From: Cyclobacteriaceae bacterium
GTDB taxonomy: Bacteria; Bacteroidota; Bacteroidia; Cytophagales; Cyclobacteriaceae
DNA: 64,000 bases
Reading direction: 5' to 3'
Assembly: GCA_028281285.1 (NCBI GenBank)
Contig: JANQKF010000018.1
Location: forward strand, 46,747-110,746
Made by a program: the position numbers and the translations under genes. Position 1 is the stretch's first letter. Each line of letters starts with the position of its first letter. A model generated the notes under the pieces. The model had not been told where the DNA came from. It saw only the letters and a program-made list of their open reading frames with translations, and searched no databases. This document shows positions 36,073-45,745 of the stretch, one piece after another.

Positions 36073-38718
36073 ATGAAAACCAAACAACCACCATCCTGGC
36101 CATCAGTTATTTTGAGGAGATTGTGTTCTCCTGAACAGCTAGAAATTCTTTACGGAGATGTATATGAAGTATTTCATCAACGCGCCAGAAAAGGAGGTAG
36201 GCTCAAGGCTAAACTTTTATTCTATCGAGATGCCTTTAGTCTGATCAGGCCGTTTGCCTTGAAAAGGGCCGATGAATATCATTCCAGTCTCGGATACTTA
36301 AGCATGATGAGCATTCATCTTAAAACCAGCTTACGGAGCCTTTTTAAGAATCGAATGTCCACTGGAATCAACATTTTCGGGCTAACAATAGGTATGACCG
36401 CTGTATTGCTGATTGCTCAGTTTGCAATTTTCGAACTGAACTTCGACAGATTTCATGAGAATTCTGAATCCATTCATCGTGTCAGTTTTGCACGTATGAT
36501 CGATAACCAAAGAGTGTTCAATTCAGCCACAGTGTTTATGCCAGTCGGTCCTGAACTGGTTGAGGCATTTCCTGAGGTAGAAGACCAGGTAAGATTTTAC
36601 TATGGGTTTACTCATGGCGAGGTGAAGGTTGGTGATCAAACCTTTAATGAAGAAAAGGCGGTTTTTACTGAACCTTCATACTTTAATGTTTTCTCTTATG
36701 GATTGAAAATCGGAAATCCGAAAACTGCACTTTCGGAACCAAACAAGGTGATTATTTCTGAGTCATTGGCTACCAAATATTTTGGTCATAACGAGGCGAT
36801 CGGCCAAGTCATTCATTTTTCTTTTGAAGATGGCGAAACAGACCTCGAAGTATCAGGAATTTTTGAGGATCCCAGAAGTGATTCCCATTTGCGCCTTCAT
36901 TTTTTGATGTCTTTCAAAACTTTGGATCAATGGTCTGTTTTCAAAGAGGGTGAATGGAATTTGCCTTTTTATCACACTTACCTGCAATTCAATGACAATT
37001 TTCAGAAGTCGGATTTTGAGGTGAGAGCGAGTGAATTGATTAGAGAATTTCGTGGTGGCGCAACCGAGCAGAATATTGTGGAAGAGCTTGAATTACAGCC
37101 GTTGAAGAAAATCCATCTTGATTCAGATCTTACCTTTGAACTCTTCGAGAATGGTGATCGCCAATCGGTCAATTTCATGATAGGTATTGCCATACTGATT
37201 TTGCTGATTGCCTATTTAAACTATATCAATCTTGCCACAGCCAAAGCTGTCAAAAGGGCGAAAGAGGTTGGTGTTCGAAAAATTTTGGGCTCAAAAAGGC
37301 GGCAACTGGTTGATCAATTTCTTACCGAGGCGTTTCTACTCAGTTTTGTAGCCCTGGGACTGGCGATTATCTTGGTAATAGTTATACTTCCATACTTTTC
37401 TGAAATGGTTCAAAAGCCATTCAGTATTGCAAAAGATCCTGTTTTCTGGGTTAGTGTTGTCGTGGCAGCAGGAGTTGGAGGCCTTGTTTCAGGAATTTAT
37501 CCTGCCTTTGTACTCTCTTCATACAAGCCTATTTCCATTCTGAAGGGAAGTTTTTCAACAAGTTCCAGAGGATCTGTTCTGAGGAAAGTGCTCGTCTCAT
37601 TCCAGTTTTTGATATCCATTTCTATGATCGGAGGAACTATGCTACTCCTTAACCAGACCAATTTTCTAATGAACAAGGATCTAGGTTTTGAAGCCGATCA
37701 AATAATGGTTGTTAATGCCCCGAGAACCGCCCAAAATGCCGATACCTATTTGACAAGAGTGAGGGCCTTTGCCGGTGAGGTACAAAGTCTTTCCGGAATT
37801 AACAGGTTTACCCATAGTGGCAGTGTGCCGGGAAAGGTGATGGCCCCTGCAACTTTTCAGAACAAAGCCAATATTTCAGGAGAGCCAAGCTCACTTCAGC
37901 TCATAACATTGGACTATGGCTTCTTTAAGACGTTTGGACTAGAATTTCTAAAAGGCAGGGCCTTTTCCAAGGACCACCCAACGGATCAGGCAACGCTGAT
38001 TATCAATGAATCAGCCTTGAAGGCATTGGGCTTTGAAAACGCAGAAGATGCCATCAAAGGCAAGATTGTTTCGATTGGAAGCGGTAGAGAGTTTGATGTG
38101 TTAGGTGTGGTCAGGAACCACCATCATACTTCATTAAAGAGCTCATATGAACCAATTGTATTTGCCCTATTTCCGAATCAGACGCTCTATTTTAGTTTTA
38201 ATGTAAATACCTCCAATTTAGTAGGAACTGTGGAAAGGCTTGAATCAATGATGTCCAGGCACTTTCCCGATAGCCCATTTGAATACTCATTTCTCAATCA
38301 GGCCTTTGATGCAGAGTTTAAAGCAGAGTTAAGATTTGTGCGAGTCTTCAGGGCATTTTCCATCTTATCCATTTTGTTGGGGTCATTAGGACTATTTGGG
38401 CTGGCGGCATTTATGGCATCTCAAAAACTGAAGGAAATTTCCATACGAAAAGTACTTGGTGCCAGGCTCATGGATATCTTGAGTCTCCTTGCCTCGTCAT
38501 TTACAATGTCTTTGTTGGTTGGGAGTGTTTTAGCTTGCCTCGCCCTGTATTTCGGGGGGAGAGCATGGCTGGAGAATTATGCGTTTAGAATTGAGATGTC
38601 ATGGAGACACTTTGTATTGCCAATAGCCGTAGTGATTCTGCTTTCGGTGTTGACTATCGCTTATCAAACGATCAAAGTAGCCACTACTGAACCAACCAAA
38701 AACCTCAGAAACGAATAA
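36073..38718 (+). CDS. FtsX/MacB-type ABC transporter permease with N-terminal prefix domain
   Basis: 881 residues. Residues 1-70 (PPSWPSVILRRLCSPEQLEILYGDVYEVF) form the short permease prefix domain seen in Bacteroidota permeases linked to PadR regulators. Then comes a duplicated MacB arrangement: TM near 95-115, periplasmic domain, FtsX block (about 365-490), a second TM near 510, a second periplasmic domain, and a final FtsX block (about 760-870, with LKEISIRKVLGA). No ATPase is encoded here, so it depends on a partner elsewhere. The next gene, 3 bp on, is a PadR regulator. Substrate unknown; peptide or lipid export or stress signalling are typical roles. Confidence 0.88.
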   Translation: MKTKQPPSWPSVILRRLCSPEQLEILYGDVYEVFHQRARKGGRLKAKLLFYRDAFSLIRPFALKRADEYHSSLGYLSMMSIHLKTSLRSLFKNRMSTGINIFGLTIGMTAVLLIAQFAIFELNFDRFHENSESIHRVSFARMIDNQRVFNSATVFMPVGPELVEAFPEVEDQVRFYYGFTHGEVKVGDQTFNEEKAVFTEPSYFNVFSYGLKIGNPKTALSEPNKVIISESLATKYFGHNEAIGQVIHFSFEDGETDLEVSGIFEDPRSDSHLRLHFLMSFKTLDQWSVFKEGEWNLPFYHTYLQFNDNFQKSDFEVRASELIREFRGGATEQNIVEELELQPLKKIHLDSDLTFELFENGDRQSVNFMIGIAILILLIAYLNYINLATAKAVKRAKEVGVRKILGSKRRQLVDQFLTEAFLLSFVALGLAIILVIVILPYFSEMVQKPFSIAKDPVFWVSVVVAAGVGGLVSGIYPAFVLSSYKPISILKGSFSTSSRGSVLRKVLVSFQFLISISMIGGTMLLLNQTNFLMNKDLGFEADQIMVVNAPRTAQNADTYLTRVRAFAGEVQSLSGINRFTHSGSVPGKVMAPATFQNKANISGEPSSLQLITLDYGFFKTFGLEFLKGRAFSKDHPTDQATLIINESALKALGFENAEDAIKGKIVSIGSGREFDVLGVVRNHHHTSLKSSYEPIVFALFPNQTLYFSFNVNTSNLVGTVERLESMMSRHFPDSPFEYSFLNQAFDAEFKAELRFVRVFRAFSILSILLGSLGLFGLAAFMASQKLKEISIRKVLGARLMDILSLLASSFTMSLLVGSVLACLALYFGGRAWLENYAFRIEMSWRHFVLPIAVVILLSVLTIAYQTIKVATTEPTKNLRNE

Positions 38719-38721
38719 TCT

Positions 38722-39054
38722 ATGAAGAGCACAGATCTCGGAGCATTTGAAGAAATCGCTTTAATGGCGATTGGAATTCTTGGTAAGGAAGCCTACGGTG
38801 TGACTATAAAGGATGAAATTGAAAAACAAACCAATCGAAGGCCCAGTGTTGGGGCTTTGCATTCCGCCCTTTATCGACTTGAATCAAAAGGTTACGTGAC
38901 CTCCTTCGAAGCTGGAGCAACGGCTGAAAGGGGTGGACGGAGAAAACGCTATTATGAGATGACAACGAAGGGAAAAGAAGCACTTGAAAAAGCACATGCC
39001 CTCCGCAGTAGTATGCTCAACTTGATTCCTGGAATTGACTTGAATAATTCCTGA
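38722..39054 (+). CDS. PadR-family transcriptional regulator
   Basis: 110 residues. Winged helix: LGAFEEIALMAIGILGKEAYGVTIKDEIEKQT, RPSVGALHSALYRLESKGYV and the wing GGRRKRYYEMTTKGKEAL. It lacks a long C-terminal helix, so it is the short PadR-s2 form. Encoded 3 bp after the permease gene and almost touching the cytochrome gene (1-bp gap), it probably represses this operon. Confidence 0.92.
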   Translation: MKSTDLGAFEEIALMAIGILGKEAYGVTIKDEIEKQTNRRPSVGALHSALYRLESKGYVTSFEAGATAERGGRRKRYYEMTTKGKEALEKAHALRSSMLNLIPGIDLNNS

Positions 39055-39055
39055 T

Positions 39056-39700
39056 ATGGAAAACAACATTGTTATTATCCATGCAGGGATAGCTGTGATT
39101 TTCACATTATACCTTTTCCTTCGACTTCTTTTGTCTCTTTTTGGCCTCAAAGACAAAGACTATCAAGTAAGGGTCAATGCACGATTTAAAAAGTCCGATT
39201 GGGTATTTACGGTTCTTTTGCTTCTTACCGGATTATATCCAATGGTTTCAGTTGGGGTATTTGAACTCTATCATATTCTGAAGTTGATTGGTCTGGTTAC
39301 AATTCTTTGGTTAAGTAGATACCGGCCGAAATTGAATTTTGCCTTGGTGTCACTTTTGGGTATAGTGATTTCAATTTCTATTGGCGTTGCATCATTCAAG
39401 GATCAGCCAAAATTTCCAAAGACTCAAAGTAGCTTTGAAGCCGATTATCCTGAGGTGGCTTCAATGTCTCCACTTGAACAAGGGGAGTTCATATTCTCAA
39501 CGATCTGCTCCAAATGCCATGGCAAAGATGGTAAACTTGGTCGGTTTGGGGCCGCTGACCTTGCCACTTCGATACTCAATACGGAAGAAAAGATTCAACT
39601 TGTTTTAGATGGAAGTCCGCTGACTGTGATGCGGTCTTTCAATAATGAATTGACAGTTTCGGAGATTGAAGCAGTAGTCGGCTATATTGAAAGCCTATAA
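39056..39700 (+). CDS. Membrane-anchored cytochrome c
   Basis: 214 residues. There are four hydrophobic segments in the first 125 residues (about 5-30, 48-65, 72-85, 95-115). The C-terminal part (about 140-214) is a single monohaem cytochrome c domain: CSKCH at about 158-162 and a distal Met in SPLTVMRSF, ending with VSEIEAVVGYIESL. The haem domain should face the periplasm. It is cotranscribed with the PadR regulator, but the functional link to the permease is unclear. Confidence 0.85.
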   Translation: MENNIVIIHAGIAVIFTLYLFLRLLLSLFGLKDKDYQVRVNARFKKSDWVFTVLLLLTGLYPMVSVGVFELYHILKLIGLVTILWLSRYRPKLNFALVSLLGIVISISIGVASFKDQPKFPKTQSSFEADYPEVASMSPLEQGEFIFSTICSKCHGKDGKLGRFGAADLATSILNTEEKIQLVLDGSPLTVMRSFNNELTVSEIEAVVGYIESL

Positions 39701-39780
39701 AGTGCTTCCAATTATACTCGTAAGAGTCATGAACATTCCTTTAATTGCGCGATAGGAAATGGGAATGAAGGTTAAAAAGA

Positions 39781-40290
39781 CTAGAAATCGATTGCTTTGC
39801 CTTTTTTCCAGTCCTCTTCTGTCACTTCATGCCCATTAATATTTCCGGTATCCCAGTCCTGAGCAATTTTCCAACGGCCCTTTTCCTTTCTCAATACAAC
39901 ATGGAACCGCGCGTAATAATACTTTGGATCCTGATCAGGCATGTTGACGGTAATTTTATAATAACCCACTTCATATCCGACATCTCCTGAATAAACTCTG
40001 TGTTCAAACCAGAACTCAATGTTCTGCTTTATGGCCGTTCCGGCTGTATATTCCATGGAGGATTTATTACTGTCCTTATATTCCTTCCCAATCTTAATTC
40101 CTCGCTCACTTATCCTAAGTACATCATCAGTATGCAAGTCATTGTAGGTCTTGAAGTCGCTCTCTGCCATCGATTTGACGAAAGGCTTCCAAACCTGTTT
40201 GTTCACTTGCTTTTCAATGGCCTCTTGCGCGGAGAGATGAACTGTGAAAAGGAGTGCTAATGAGAGTACCGTTAATCTTTGAGTTTTCAT
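39781..40290 (-). CDS. Secreted SnoaL/NTF2-like protein (DUF4440-type)
   Basis: About 169 residues from the second in-frame Met (40290), which starts a clean signal peptide (MKTQRLTVLSLALLFTVHLSAQ); a Met six codons earlier is less likely. The fold is NTF2-like: helix VWKPFVKSMAESDFKTYNDLHTDDVLRIS, then EFWFEHRVYSGDVGYEVGYYK and the ending YYARFHVVLRKEKGRWKIAQDWDT. Such proteins are periplasmic or secreted with unknown ligand. The gene is flanked by the divergent cytochrome operon and an AraC gene on the same strand. Confidence 0.78.
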   Translation of the reverse strand: MKTQRLTVLSLALLFTVHLSAQEAIEKQVNKQVWKPFVKSMAESDFKTYNDLHTDDVLRISERGIKIGKEYKDSNKSSMEYTAGTAIKQNIEFWFEHRVYSGDVGYEVGYYKITVNMPDQDPKYYYARFHVVLRKEKGRWKIAQDWDTGNINGHEVTEEDWKKGKAIDF

Positions 40291-40357
40291 GATTTGAATT
40301 TTTATCAATTCAACTGAAAACGAAGATCAATTACTTACCAAAGTGTAATTCGAGCTA

Positions 40358-41404
40358 TCATTTTGCTGGATTATTAGCCTTTCGGTATTGATTTGGTGCA
40401 GTTCCTTCCAACTTTTTGAATACGGTATTGAAAGTAGATAGGCTGTTGAACCCACAATCGAATGCTATCGCAACTATTTTAAGATTGACTTCTGAGGGAT
40501 CTTTGAGTATCGCCTTTGCCTTGTTAATTCTGAAACTATTGATGAAATCGGCAAAGTTCTTCTTGTAATGAGAGTTGATTACCTTGGATAAGATGTTGGC
40601 CGTTGTGTTCAACTCAGAAGCCAATGACGATAGGGATAAATCGGCATTCAAGTAAATATGTTCCTCATGAATTTTCGACTCAATAAGTTCAATAAGTTGT
40701 GCTGTTTTCTCCTTATCCAATGAAGTTCCCGGATAACGATCCTGGAAGTAGGACAAAAACCGATCTCTTCCCAAAACCATTATGGTGACAAAATAGATTC
40801 CTATAGCATATAAAACCGATCCGCCCAGATATCCTACATATTTAAACAAGGCAGGAGAATAGGCCAGGAGTAAGATTCCGCAAATAATGAGCAGACTTTT
40901 TAGCCAGGGTAAGCTTTCAAGGTTCGGTAACTCCCCGAGTGCTTTTCTATAAATCCAAAGAGAATAGAGATAGTAAGACAGTATGGAAATATAGGATGCC
41001 CACAATCCTCCATATCGCCAGAATGGCCATTCAAGAAGGGGTGTAAGAATCAGTAAAACGAAAAATGGAATGAAATGGGCAAAGTGGATTTTTGTGATTT
41101 GGAATTTATTCTTTGTCCTCGACAAAAAGTAAAGTAAGAATAGGGGGCCGATCGCGAACTGATGGGACAAACCAATATGAACCAAGGACCACCAGAGCTC
41201 AGCTGACATTTTCATTTCCGGATCGATTTCACGCGCATGAACAATGATGTTCTTTGCGATTCTAATACTGGTGGCATAAAGGAGCAGGGAGAAGATCCTG
41301 TCGGATAGTTTTGATTTTTTCCTGAACCAAAGGATCATGCTAAAGAGAATTCCCTGAAACGACCCGAAGGCCGCAAAAAGTGTTATGAGATCGATTCTGA
41401 ACAA
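40358..41404 (-). CDS. AraC-family regulator with 7-TM N-terminal part
   Basis: 348 residues. The N-terminal 215 residues contain about seven hydrophobic helices (for example LITLFAAFGSFQGILFSMILWF and HFIPFFVLLILTPLLEW). The C-terminal 110 residues are an AraC-type DNA-binding domain: DLSLSSLASELNTTANILSKVINSHYKKNFADFINSFR and LKIVAIAFDCGFNSLSTFNTVFKKLEGTAPNQYRK. This membrane-sensor AraC type is common in Bacteroidota. It may regulate the NTF2-like gene behind it (67 bp). Confidence 0.88.
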   Translation of the reverse strand: MFRIDLITLFAAFGSFQGILFSMILWFRKKSKLSDRIFSLLLYATSIRIAKNIIVHAREIDPEMKMSAELWWSLVHIGLSHQFAIGPLFLLYFLSRTKNKFQITKIHFAHFIPFFVLLILTPLLEWPFWRYGGLWASYISILSYYLYSLWIYRKALGELPNLESLPWLKSLLIICGILLLAYSPALFKYVGYLGGSVLYAIGIYFVTIMVLGRDRFLSYFQDRYPGTSLDKEKTAQLIELIESKIHEEHIYLNADLSLSSLASELNTTANILSKVINSHYKKNFADFINSFRINKAKAILKDPSEVNLKIVAIAFDCGFNSLSTFNTVFKKLEGTAPNQYRKANNPAK

Positions 41405-41485
41405 GACTTAAGTATACTGAATTCCGTCAATTTCAATTAACCAAAGTATAAGATGGGGAGTATTCTGGAAATTTTACCAAATGGA

Positions 41486-41517
41486 TTTATTCAACTTGAC
41501 GAGACTTTTTAATTTTG
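41486..41517 (+). promoter_or_regulatory. Possible promoter of the YebC gene
   Basis: TTTA (41486-41489), 20 bases, TAATTTTG (41510-41517): exact -7 element, one mismatch in the -33 element, 24 bases before the ATG. Confidence 0.5.
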
Positions 41518-41541
41518 ACCCCAGTAAATTCACAATGAACT

Positions 41542-42270
41542 ATGGGAAGAGCATTTGAATATCGGAAGGCGGCAAAAATGAAACGATGGGGCCAGATGTC
41601 GCGAATTTTTCCAAAACTAGGCAAGGCCATAACTATGGCAGCCAAAGAAGGTGGGAGTGATCCGGATATGAATGCTGCTTTGAGAACGGCTATTCAGAAT
41701 GCGAAGGCGCAGAACATGCCGAAAGACAATATCGATGCGGCTGTCAAAAGAGCTACAAGCAAAGATGTGGAGGCCTTCGTGGAGATGAACTATGAAGGTA
41801 AAGGCCCTTATGGTGTCTTAGTCTTCGTAGAATGCGCTACGGACAATCAAAACCGGACTGTAGCTAACGTAAAGTCTTATTTCAATAAGGCTGAAGGGAG
41901 TTTGGTACCTACGGGGTCCCTTGAGTTTATGTTCAATCGAAAGGCGGTCTTCGAATTCGAAAAAACAGATTCCATGGATTTGGAGGAGATGGAATTGGAA
42001 TTAATAGATGCAGGCCTTGAAGAAATTGAGGAACATACGGATGAAGAGGAGGAAACCACTATCATCTATGTAACAGGTGATTATACTTCATTTGGAGACT
42101 TACAATCTGCCTTGGAAGGGATGAACATCGAGGTGCAAAAGGCCAATCTTCAGCGATTTCCAACCACTCCTGTTGAATTCTCGGAAGAACAGCTTGAGGA
42201 AATTGAGAAGATGTTGGATAAGCTTGAGGAAGACGATGATGTTCAGGCGGTTTATACCAATATTGCCTGA
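41542..42270 (+). CDS. YebC/PmpR (TACO1) family protein
   Basis: 242 residues. [30 protein letters not shown] is the family opening, followed by [34 protein letters not shown] and the acidic C-terminal domains. Members act as transcription regulators or, as recent work on YebC proteins indicates, in translation of proline-rich stretches. It opens with GRAFEYRK instead of the usual AGHSKW of YebC, a feature of some Bacteroidota members. It has its own promoter and converges on the next gene. Confidence 0.92.
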   Translation: MGRAFEYRKAAKMKRWGQMSRIFPKLGKAITMAAKEGGSDPDMNAALRTAIQNAKAQNMPKDNIDAAVKRATSKDVEAFVEMNYEGKGPYGVLVFVECATDNQNRTVANVKSYFNKAEGSLVPTGSLEFMFNRKAVFEFEKTDSMDLEEMELELIDAGLEEIEEHTDEEEETTIIYVTGDYTSFGDLQSALEGMNIEVQKANLQRFPTTPVEFSEEQLEEIEKMLDKLEEDDDVQAVYTNIA

Positions 42271-42275
42271 CTGCT

Positions 42276-42845
42276 TTATTTATGCCTTAATTCATAGCCG
42301 AAATTAACGGTAAGCATAGGGCTAATGCTAGTTTCCTCATAACTATTAAAATATCGATAAACCCCAACCCCTCCGGCCAAATCTATACTTAGTCGCTCAT
42401 TTAGTTGCCGTTGCATACCCCATATTGGCCCAAGCCAAAGGCCCTCATTTACTCGTTGTCCTTCCAAAAAGTGAGGAGGAGCGACCAGAAGCTTTGCGGC
42501 CCAATAATTTCCTGAGTTTTTGGCCGTTGAACGTCCCTTGGTCATGCGGTTAAGTAAGTTGTAGTACTTTCTGTATTGGATATCGAAGTGAAGGAAAAAG
42601 TGTGATTCAAACCCTCTATATGCTCCATCCGCAAGGTTGAAGGTGGTCAAAAGTGCTGAGAACATTCCGGCTTTTGCTCTAATCGTCTTTGATGGCCTGA
42701 CCTGCCACTCCCAACTCACTCCCGGAGTCATCAGCTCCAGTTTTACGAGCTTCTTGGAAAGAATAGACGTTGGATCCTGAGCATTCATTTTTGTGATGTA
42801 AAGGATGGAAACTGTGAAAATGATGAGACTTCTGGAGAAAGACAT
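42276..42845 (-). CDS. Secreted hypothetical protein, possible outer-membrane barrel
   Basis: 189 residues with a signal peptide ending near MNAQD. The rest has amphipathic strands with aromatic girdles (VSWEWQVRPSKTIRAKAGM, HFDIQYRKYYNLLNRM, ERLSIDLAGGVGVYRYF) and finishes in LTVNFGYELRHK, consistent with a small beta-barrel. No family recognised. It is convergent with yebC (5-bp gap). Confidence 0.6.
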   Translation of the reverse strand: MSFSRSLIIFTVSILYITKMNAQDPTSILSKKLVKLELMTPGVSWEWQVRPSKTIRAKAGMFSALLTTFNLADGAYRGFESHFFLHFDIQYRKYYNLLNRMTKGRSTAKNSGNYWAAKLLVAPPHFLEGQRVNEGLWLGPIWGMQRQLNERLSIDLAGGVGVYRYFNSYEETSISPMLTVNFGYELRHK

Positions 42846-43016
42846 ACGCTAATAGTTATTAAGGGAATTACGTGTATTAGTGTCGATTTATACAGAGGGT
42901 GAGCAATTTTTGATCCATAAATTCAGTTGGTTTCTGGTTGATTAACCCATGTCCTGATTTAAAGTTTGGCACACATTTTGGAAACCTAACTGACAAAGCA
43001 ACAAACAAAGGTCATT

Positions 43017-43427
43017 ATGAAAAAATATTTACTCGGAATTGCTGTTATAGTATTGATATCGAGTTGTAACGTAACCATTATCGAGGACCCTTATGATCCA
43101 AGGGACAACTTCCTCGGGCGATTCGAAGCAGAAGAGTACAGTGAGACATTAGACGTCTATTCCTACTTCAACCTACGGATACTTAAAAACACCGACCCTT
43201 ATAGTCGTGAAATCTACTTGCAAAACTTCTATGGTGCAGATATAGAGGTTTATGGAGAGGTCAATGGTAGCAAGCTTACCATTCCAAGACAGGTAGTTGG
43301 CTATTATATTATCGAAGGGCTCGGGACCGTAGACTTTGACCAGGTGGTCATGACTTATACGGTTGAAGATACTTATCCGGGAAGCCGATTAGTTGATTAT
43401 TGCAACACGGTTTTCTACAGACGATAA
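43017..43427 (+). CDS. Small hypothetical lipoprotein
   Basis: 136 residues. The signal MKKYLLGIAVIVLISSC ends in a lipobox (LISSC), so it should be lipid-anchored. The mature part is beta-rich with a short Asp/Pro-rich start (EDPYDPRDNFLGRFEAEE), similar in style to lipocalin-like Bacteroidota lipoproteins. No family recognised. It is followed by a bidirectional hairpin before the convergent hexosaminidase. Confidence 0.65.
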   Translation: MKKYLLGIAVIVLISSCNVTIIEDPYDPRDNFLGRFEAEEYSETLDVYSYFNLRILKNTDPYSREIYLQNFYGADIEVYGEVNGSKLTIPRQVVGYYIIEGLGTVDFDQVVMTYTVEDTYPGSRLVDYCNTVFYRR

Positions 43428-43453
43428 TGTTGTTGTTTTGAGTTTTGATTGAG

Positions 43454-43477
43454 GAGCCCTGTTTGACCGCAGGGCTC
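43454..43477. terminator. Bidirectional hairpin between convergent genes
   Basis: GAGCCCTG (43454-43461) and CAGGGCTC (43470-43477) form an 8-bp stem between the lipoprotein gene (+) and the hexosaminidase gene (-). Confidence 0.65.
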
Positions 43478-43484
43478 TTCGCCT

Positions 43485-45005
43485 TTACTTCCAGTCTACT
43501 TTTGGAGATTGATAGAAGTTGATTCCCATTGCTGCCCATTTTGCACCATGACCGGCAAGGCGTTGACGGTATTCCTCCCAATCACCAACTCCAGACCAAC
43601 CTATCTCGGCATAACCTGCTAACCGAGGAAAGATCATGTACTCAATTTCATCCATATTGGTCACGGTTTCACTCCAAAGCGGTGCTTCGATTCCCAGAAT
43701 GTGCTCTCTTGTAATACCGCTGAGCAATGTGTCAGGATCCCAACTATAACCTTTATCCACTTCAATGTAACCCGCCCAGCTAAGCCCCAAATTGGTGGTC
43801 GAATCGTATTTCATATCAAGATAAGCATGCGTAGCAGGCGACATAATCAATTTCGCACCCTTACTCATAGCCTCTCGGGCAAAATCAGGGCTTGCCCAAA
43901 GCTGGGTTACGGAGGTAGAAGAGAGGTTGGCCTGAGCTGTCTCATCCCAACCGATCATTTCCTTACCATGTGAACGAACGATGGTTTGTGCGCGATTGAT
44001 GAATTTTAAATAGTCCTCTTTTTCAGTAGCATGACTTTCATCGCCACCAACATGGATATAGGGCCCGGGAGTAAGTGCCGCTACTTCTTTAATTACATCA
44101 TCAATAAATTCATAGGTGATTTCCTTATCTACACAAAGCGAACTAAAGCCCACATTTGTCCCTGTATATAATTCCCTGGCCTTGCCATCACAATTGAGCT
44201 CAGCATAGGACGCCAATGCAGCATTCGTATGTCCCGGCATATCGATTTCAGGAACAATGGTAATAAAACGATCCTTCGCGTAGTCCACAATCTCACGGTA
44301 CTGATCCTGGGTGAAAAAGCCACCTTCTCCACCTCCGACTTCAGTGCTTCCTCCGTGAGTCGTCAAATTTGGCCAGGATTTGATCTCAATGCGCCAACCT
44401 TGGTCATCGGCAAGGTGAAGATGCAGATAGTTCATCTTGTACATCGCCAGATAATCGATATACTGCTTTACATCTTCCATATCGAAGAAGTGGCGAGAAA
44501 CATCAAGCATAGATCCCCGGTAGCTATATTTTGGTTGATCCTCAATACTGGCCGAGGGCAAAAACCAGTTTCCTGATTCCTGAACCAGAAGTTGTTTAAG
44601 AGTTTGAAAGCCGTAGAATATACCTGCTGGAGATTCTGCTTTAATCACCACCTCCTGGTGGGTTATTGATAGTTCATAGGCTTCATGACCATTTTCTTGA
44701 GAGTCATTCAAAATAAGGTTAATGACACCTTTTTGGGCAGAAGCAGAAGTAGTCAATTCAAGCTCATAACCGATTGCATCTTTGAGCTCATTAGCTATTA
44801 CCATAGCTGTTGAATTGAGTTTGTGGTTTAAAACTGAGATCCTAGTTTTTCTGCCGACTTCAAAGGCACCAATTGCCGCTGAAACGGTATTCGGTCTTGG
44901 AATTAAAGCATTTAACGGTACTTCTTTTTGGCTGTTTGAATTGCAAGAAATGAAAATGGAAGCAATAAGAAAGGAGAATAGTATAGAGGTAATGGCCTTT
45001 TTCAT
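43485..45005 (-). CDS. GH20 beta-N-acetylhexosaminidase, lipoprotein
   Basis: Removes terminal N-acetylhexosamine from chitin oligomers, glycans or peptidoglycan fragments. 506 residues. The lipoprotein signal ends in SIFISC. A GH20 N-terminal domain (about 35-150, LIPRPNTVSAAIGAFEV) is followed by the catalytic TIM barrel from about 155 (YRGSMLDVSRHFFDMEDVKQYIDYLAMYKMNYLHLHLADDQGWRIEIKSW). The catalytic pair D-E is in HVGGDESHATEK. The barrel also contains WDETAQANL and ends with AEIGWSG. Likely surface- or periplasm-anchored. It stands alone, downstream of surface-protein genes on the same strand. Confidence 0.93.
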   Translation of the reverse strand: MKKAITSILFSFLIASIFISCNSNSQKEVPLNALIPRPNTVSAAIGAFEVGRKTRISVLNHKLNSTAMVIANELKDAIGYELELTTSASAQKGVINLILNDSQENGHEAYELSITHQEVVIKAESPAGIFYGFQTLKQLLVQESGNWFLPSASIEDQPKYSYRGSMLDVSRHFFDMEDVKQYIDYLAMYKMNYLHLHLADDQGWRIEIKSWPNLTTHGGSTEVGGGEGGFFTQDQYREIVDYAKDRFITIVPEIDMPGHTNAALASYAELNCDGKARELYTGTNVGFSSLCVDKEITYEFIDDVIKEVAALTPGPYIHVGGDESHATEKEDYLKFINRAQTIVRSHGKEMIGWDETAQANLSSTSVTQLWASPDFAREAMSKGAKLIMSPATHAYLDMKYDSTTNLGLSWAGYIEVDKGYSWDPDTLLSGITREHILGIEAPLWSETVTNMDEIEYMIFPRLAGYAEIGWSGVGDWEEYRQRLAGHGAKWAAMGINFYQSPKVDWK

Positions 45006-45031
45006 AAGGCAAGATTAAAAATTGGTTTTGA

Positions 45032-45745
45032 CTAAAGTTGAATTCCTAAAGATAAACCAATCCGGAAACCTCCCCAATCAGCCTTAATTTGATCATTGTT
45101 TCGATCGATAAGGAAGGCTTCTTTATTCGTGGATAATTTGAGCTTGCCAGCAAAATTGTAATCATAGCCCGCAAAAGCACCGATATAAAAGTTGCTTAGA
45201 AGTTTTCTGACAGCAAAACGAGGTCCTAAATGGGGTGCAAACGAGTTAAATTGTTGTTCTTCTGAAGAGCTTCCGGTTGTATTCAATTGAAGCGATGATC
45301 TAAGATCAAGCCTAGTAAAAGAAACTCCCGCTCTTAATCCTGCCTCAACCGTAAAACCGTTATTGTTGCTTAATCTCTTCAAAAACTCAGCACCTAAATG
45401 TGTTCCTCGAAGGACCTGATCGAAGGACGCAGAACCGGAGAAATCTGAATAATGGAGCCGGCCACCAGTCGAATTAAGGCCAGCAAAGAGATTGAGTTGA
45501 TCTGTGTTTGGCAGTGTGACGCCCAAAGCGATTTCATAGCCCCAGTATCCGGTCACCTCATCAATTACCCTAAATGGAACATCCGTGTTGGTTCGAGCTT
45601 GTTGCTGCATGTCTTGCATGTCGGCCATATTATATACACCATAGTAGGTTTTGACCTCAAAACTGGTGTTTTGGGCATTTCCTGCCAAAGCAAGAAACAT
45701 GAGGAGTATACCCATGTAATTTCTAATTGATGTCAATGGGTACAT
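45032..45745 (-). CDS. Outer-membrane beta-barrel hypothetical protein
   Basis: 237 residues. I keep the first ATG because it supplies a basic n-region before the hydrophobic signal (MYPLTSIRNYMGILLMFLALAGNAQ). The mature part has alternating strands (FEVKTYYGVYN, YEIALGVTLP, GRLHYSDFSGSASFD, TVEAGLRAGVSF) and ends FRIGLSLGIQL, the usual closing strand of a small outer-membrane barrel. It overlaps the end of the upstream 627-aa lipoprotein gene by 23 bases, so the two are probably made together. Confidence 0.68.
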   Translation of the reverse strand: MYPLTSIRNYMGILLMFLALAGNAQNTSFEVKTYYGVYNMADMQDMQQQARTNTDVPFRVIDEVTGYWGYEIALGVTLPNTDQLNLFAGLNSTGGRLHYSDFSGSASFDQVLRGTHLGAEFLKRLSNNNGFTVEAGLRAGVSFTRLDLRSSLQLNTTGSSSEEQQFNSFAPHLGPRFAVRKLLSNFYIGAFAGYDYNFAGKLKLSTNKEAFLIDRNNDQIKADWGGFRIGLSLGIQL

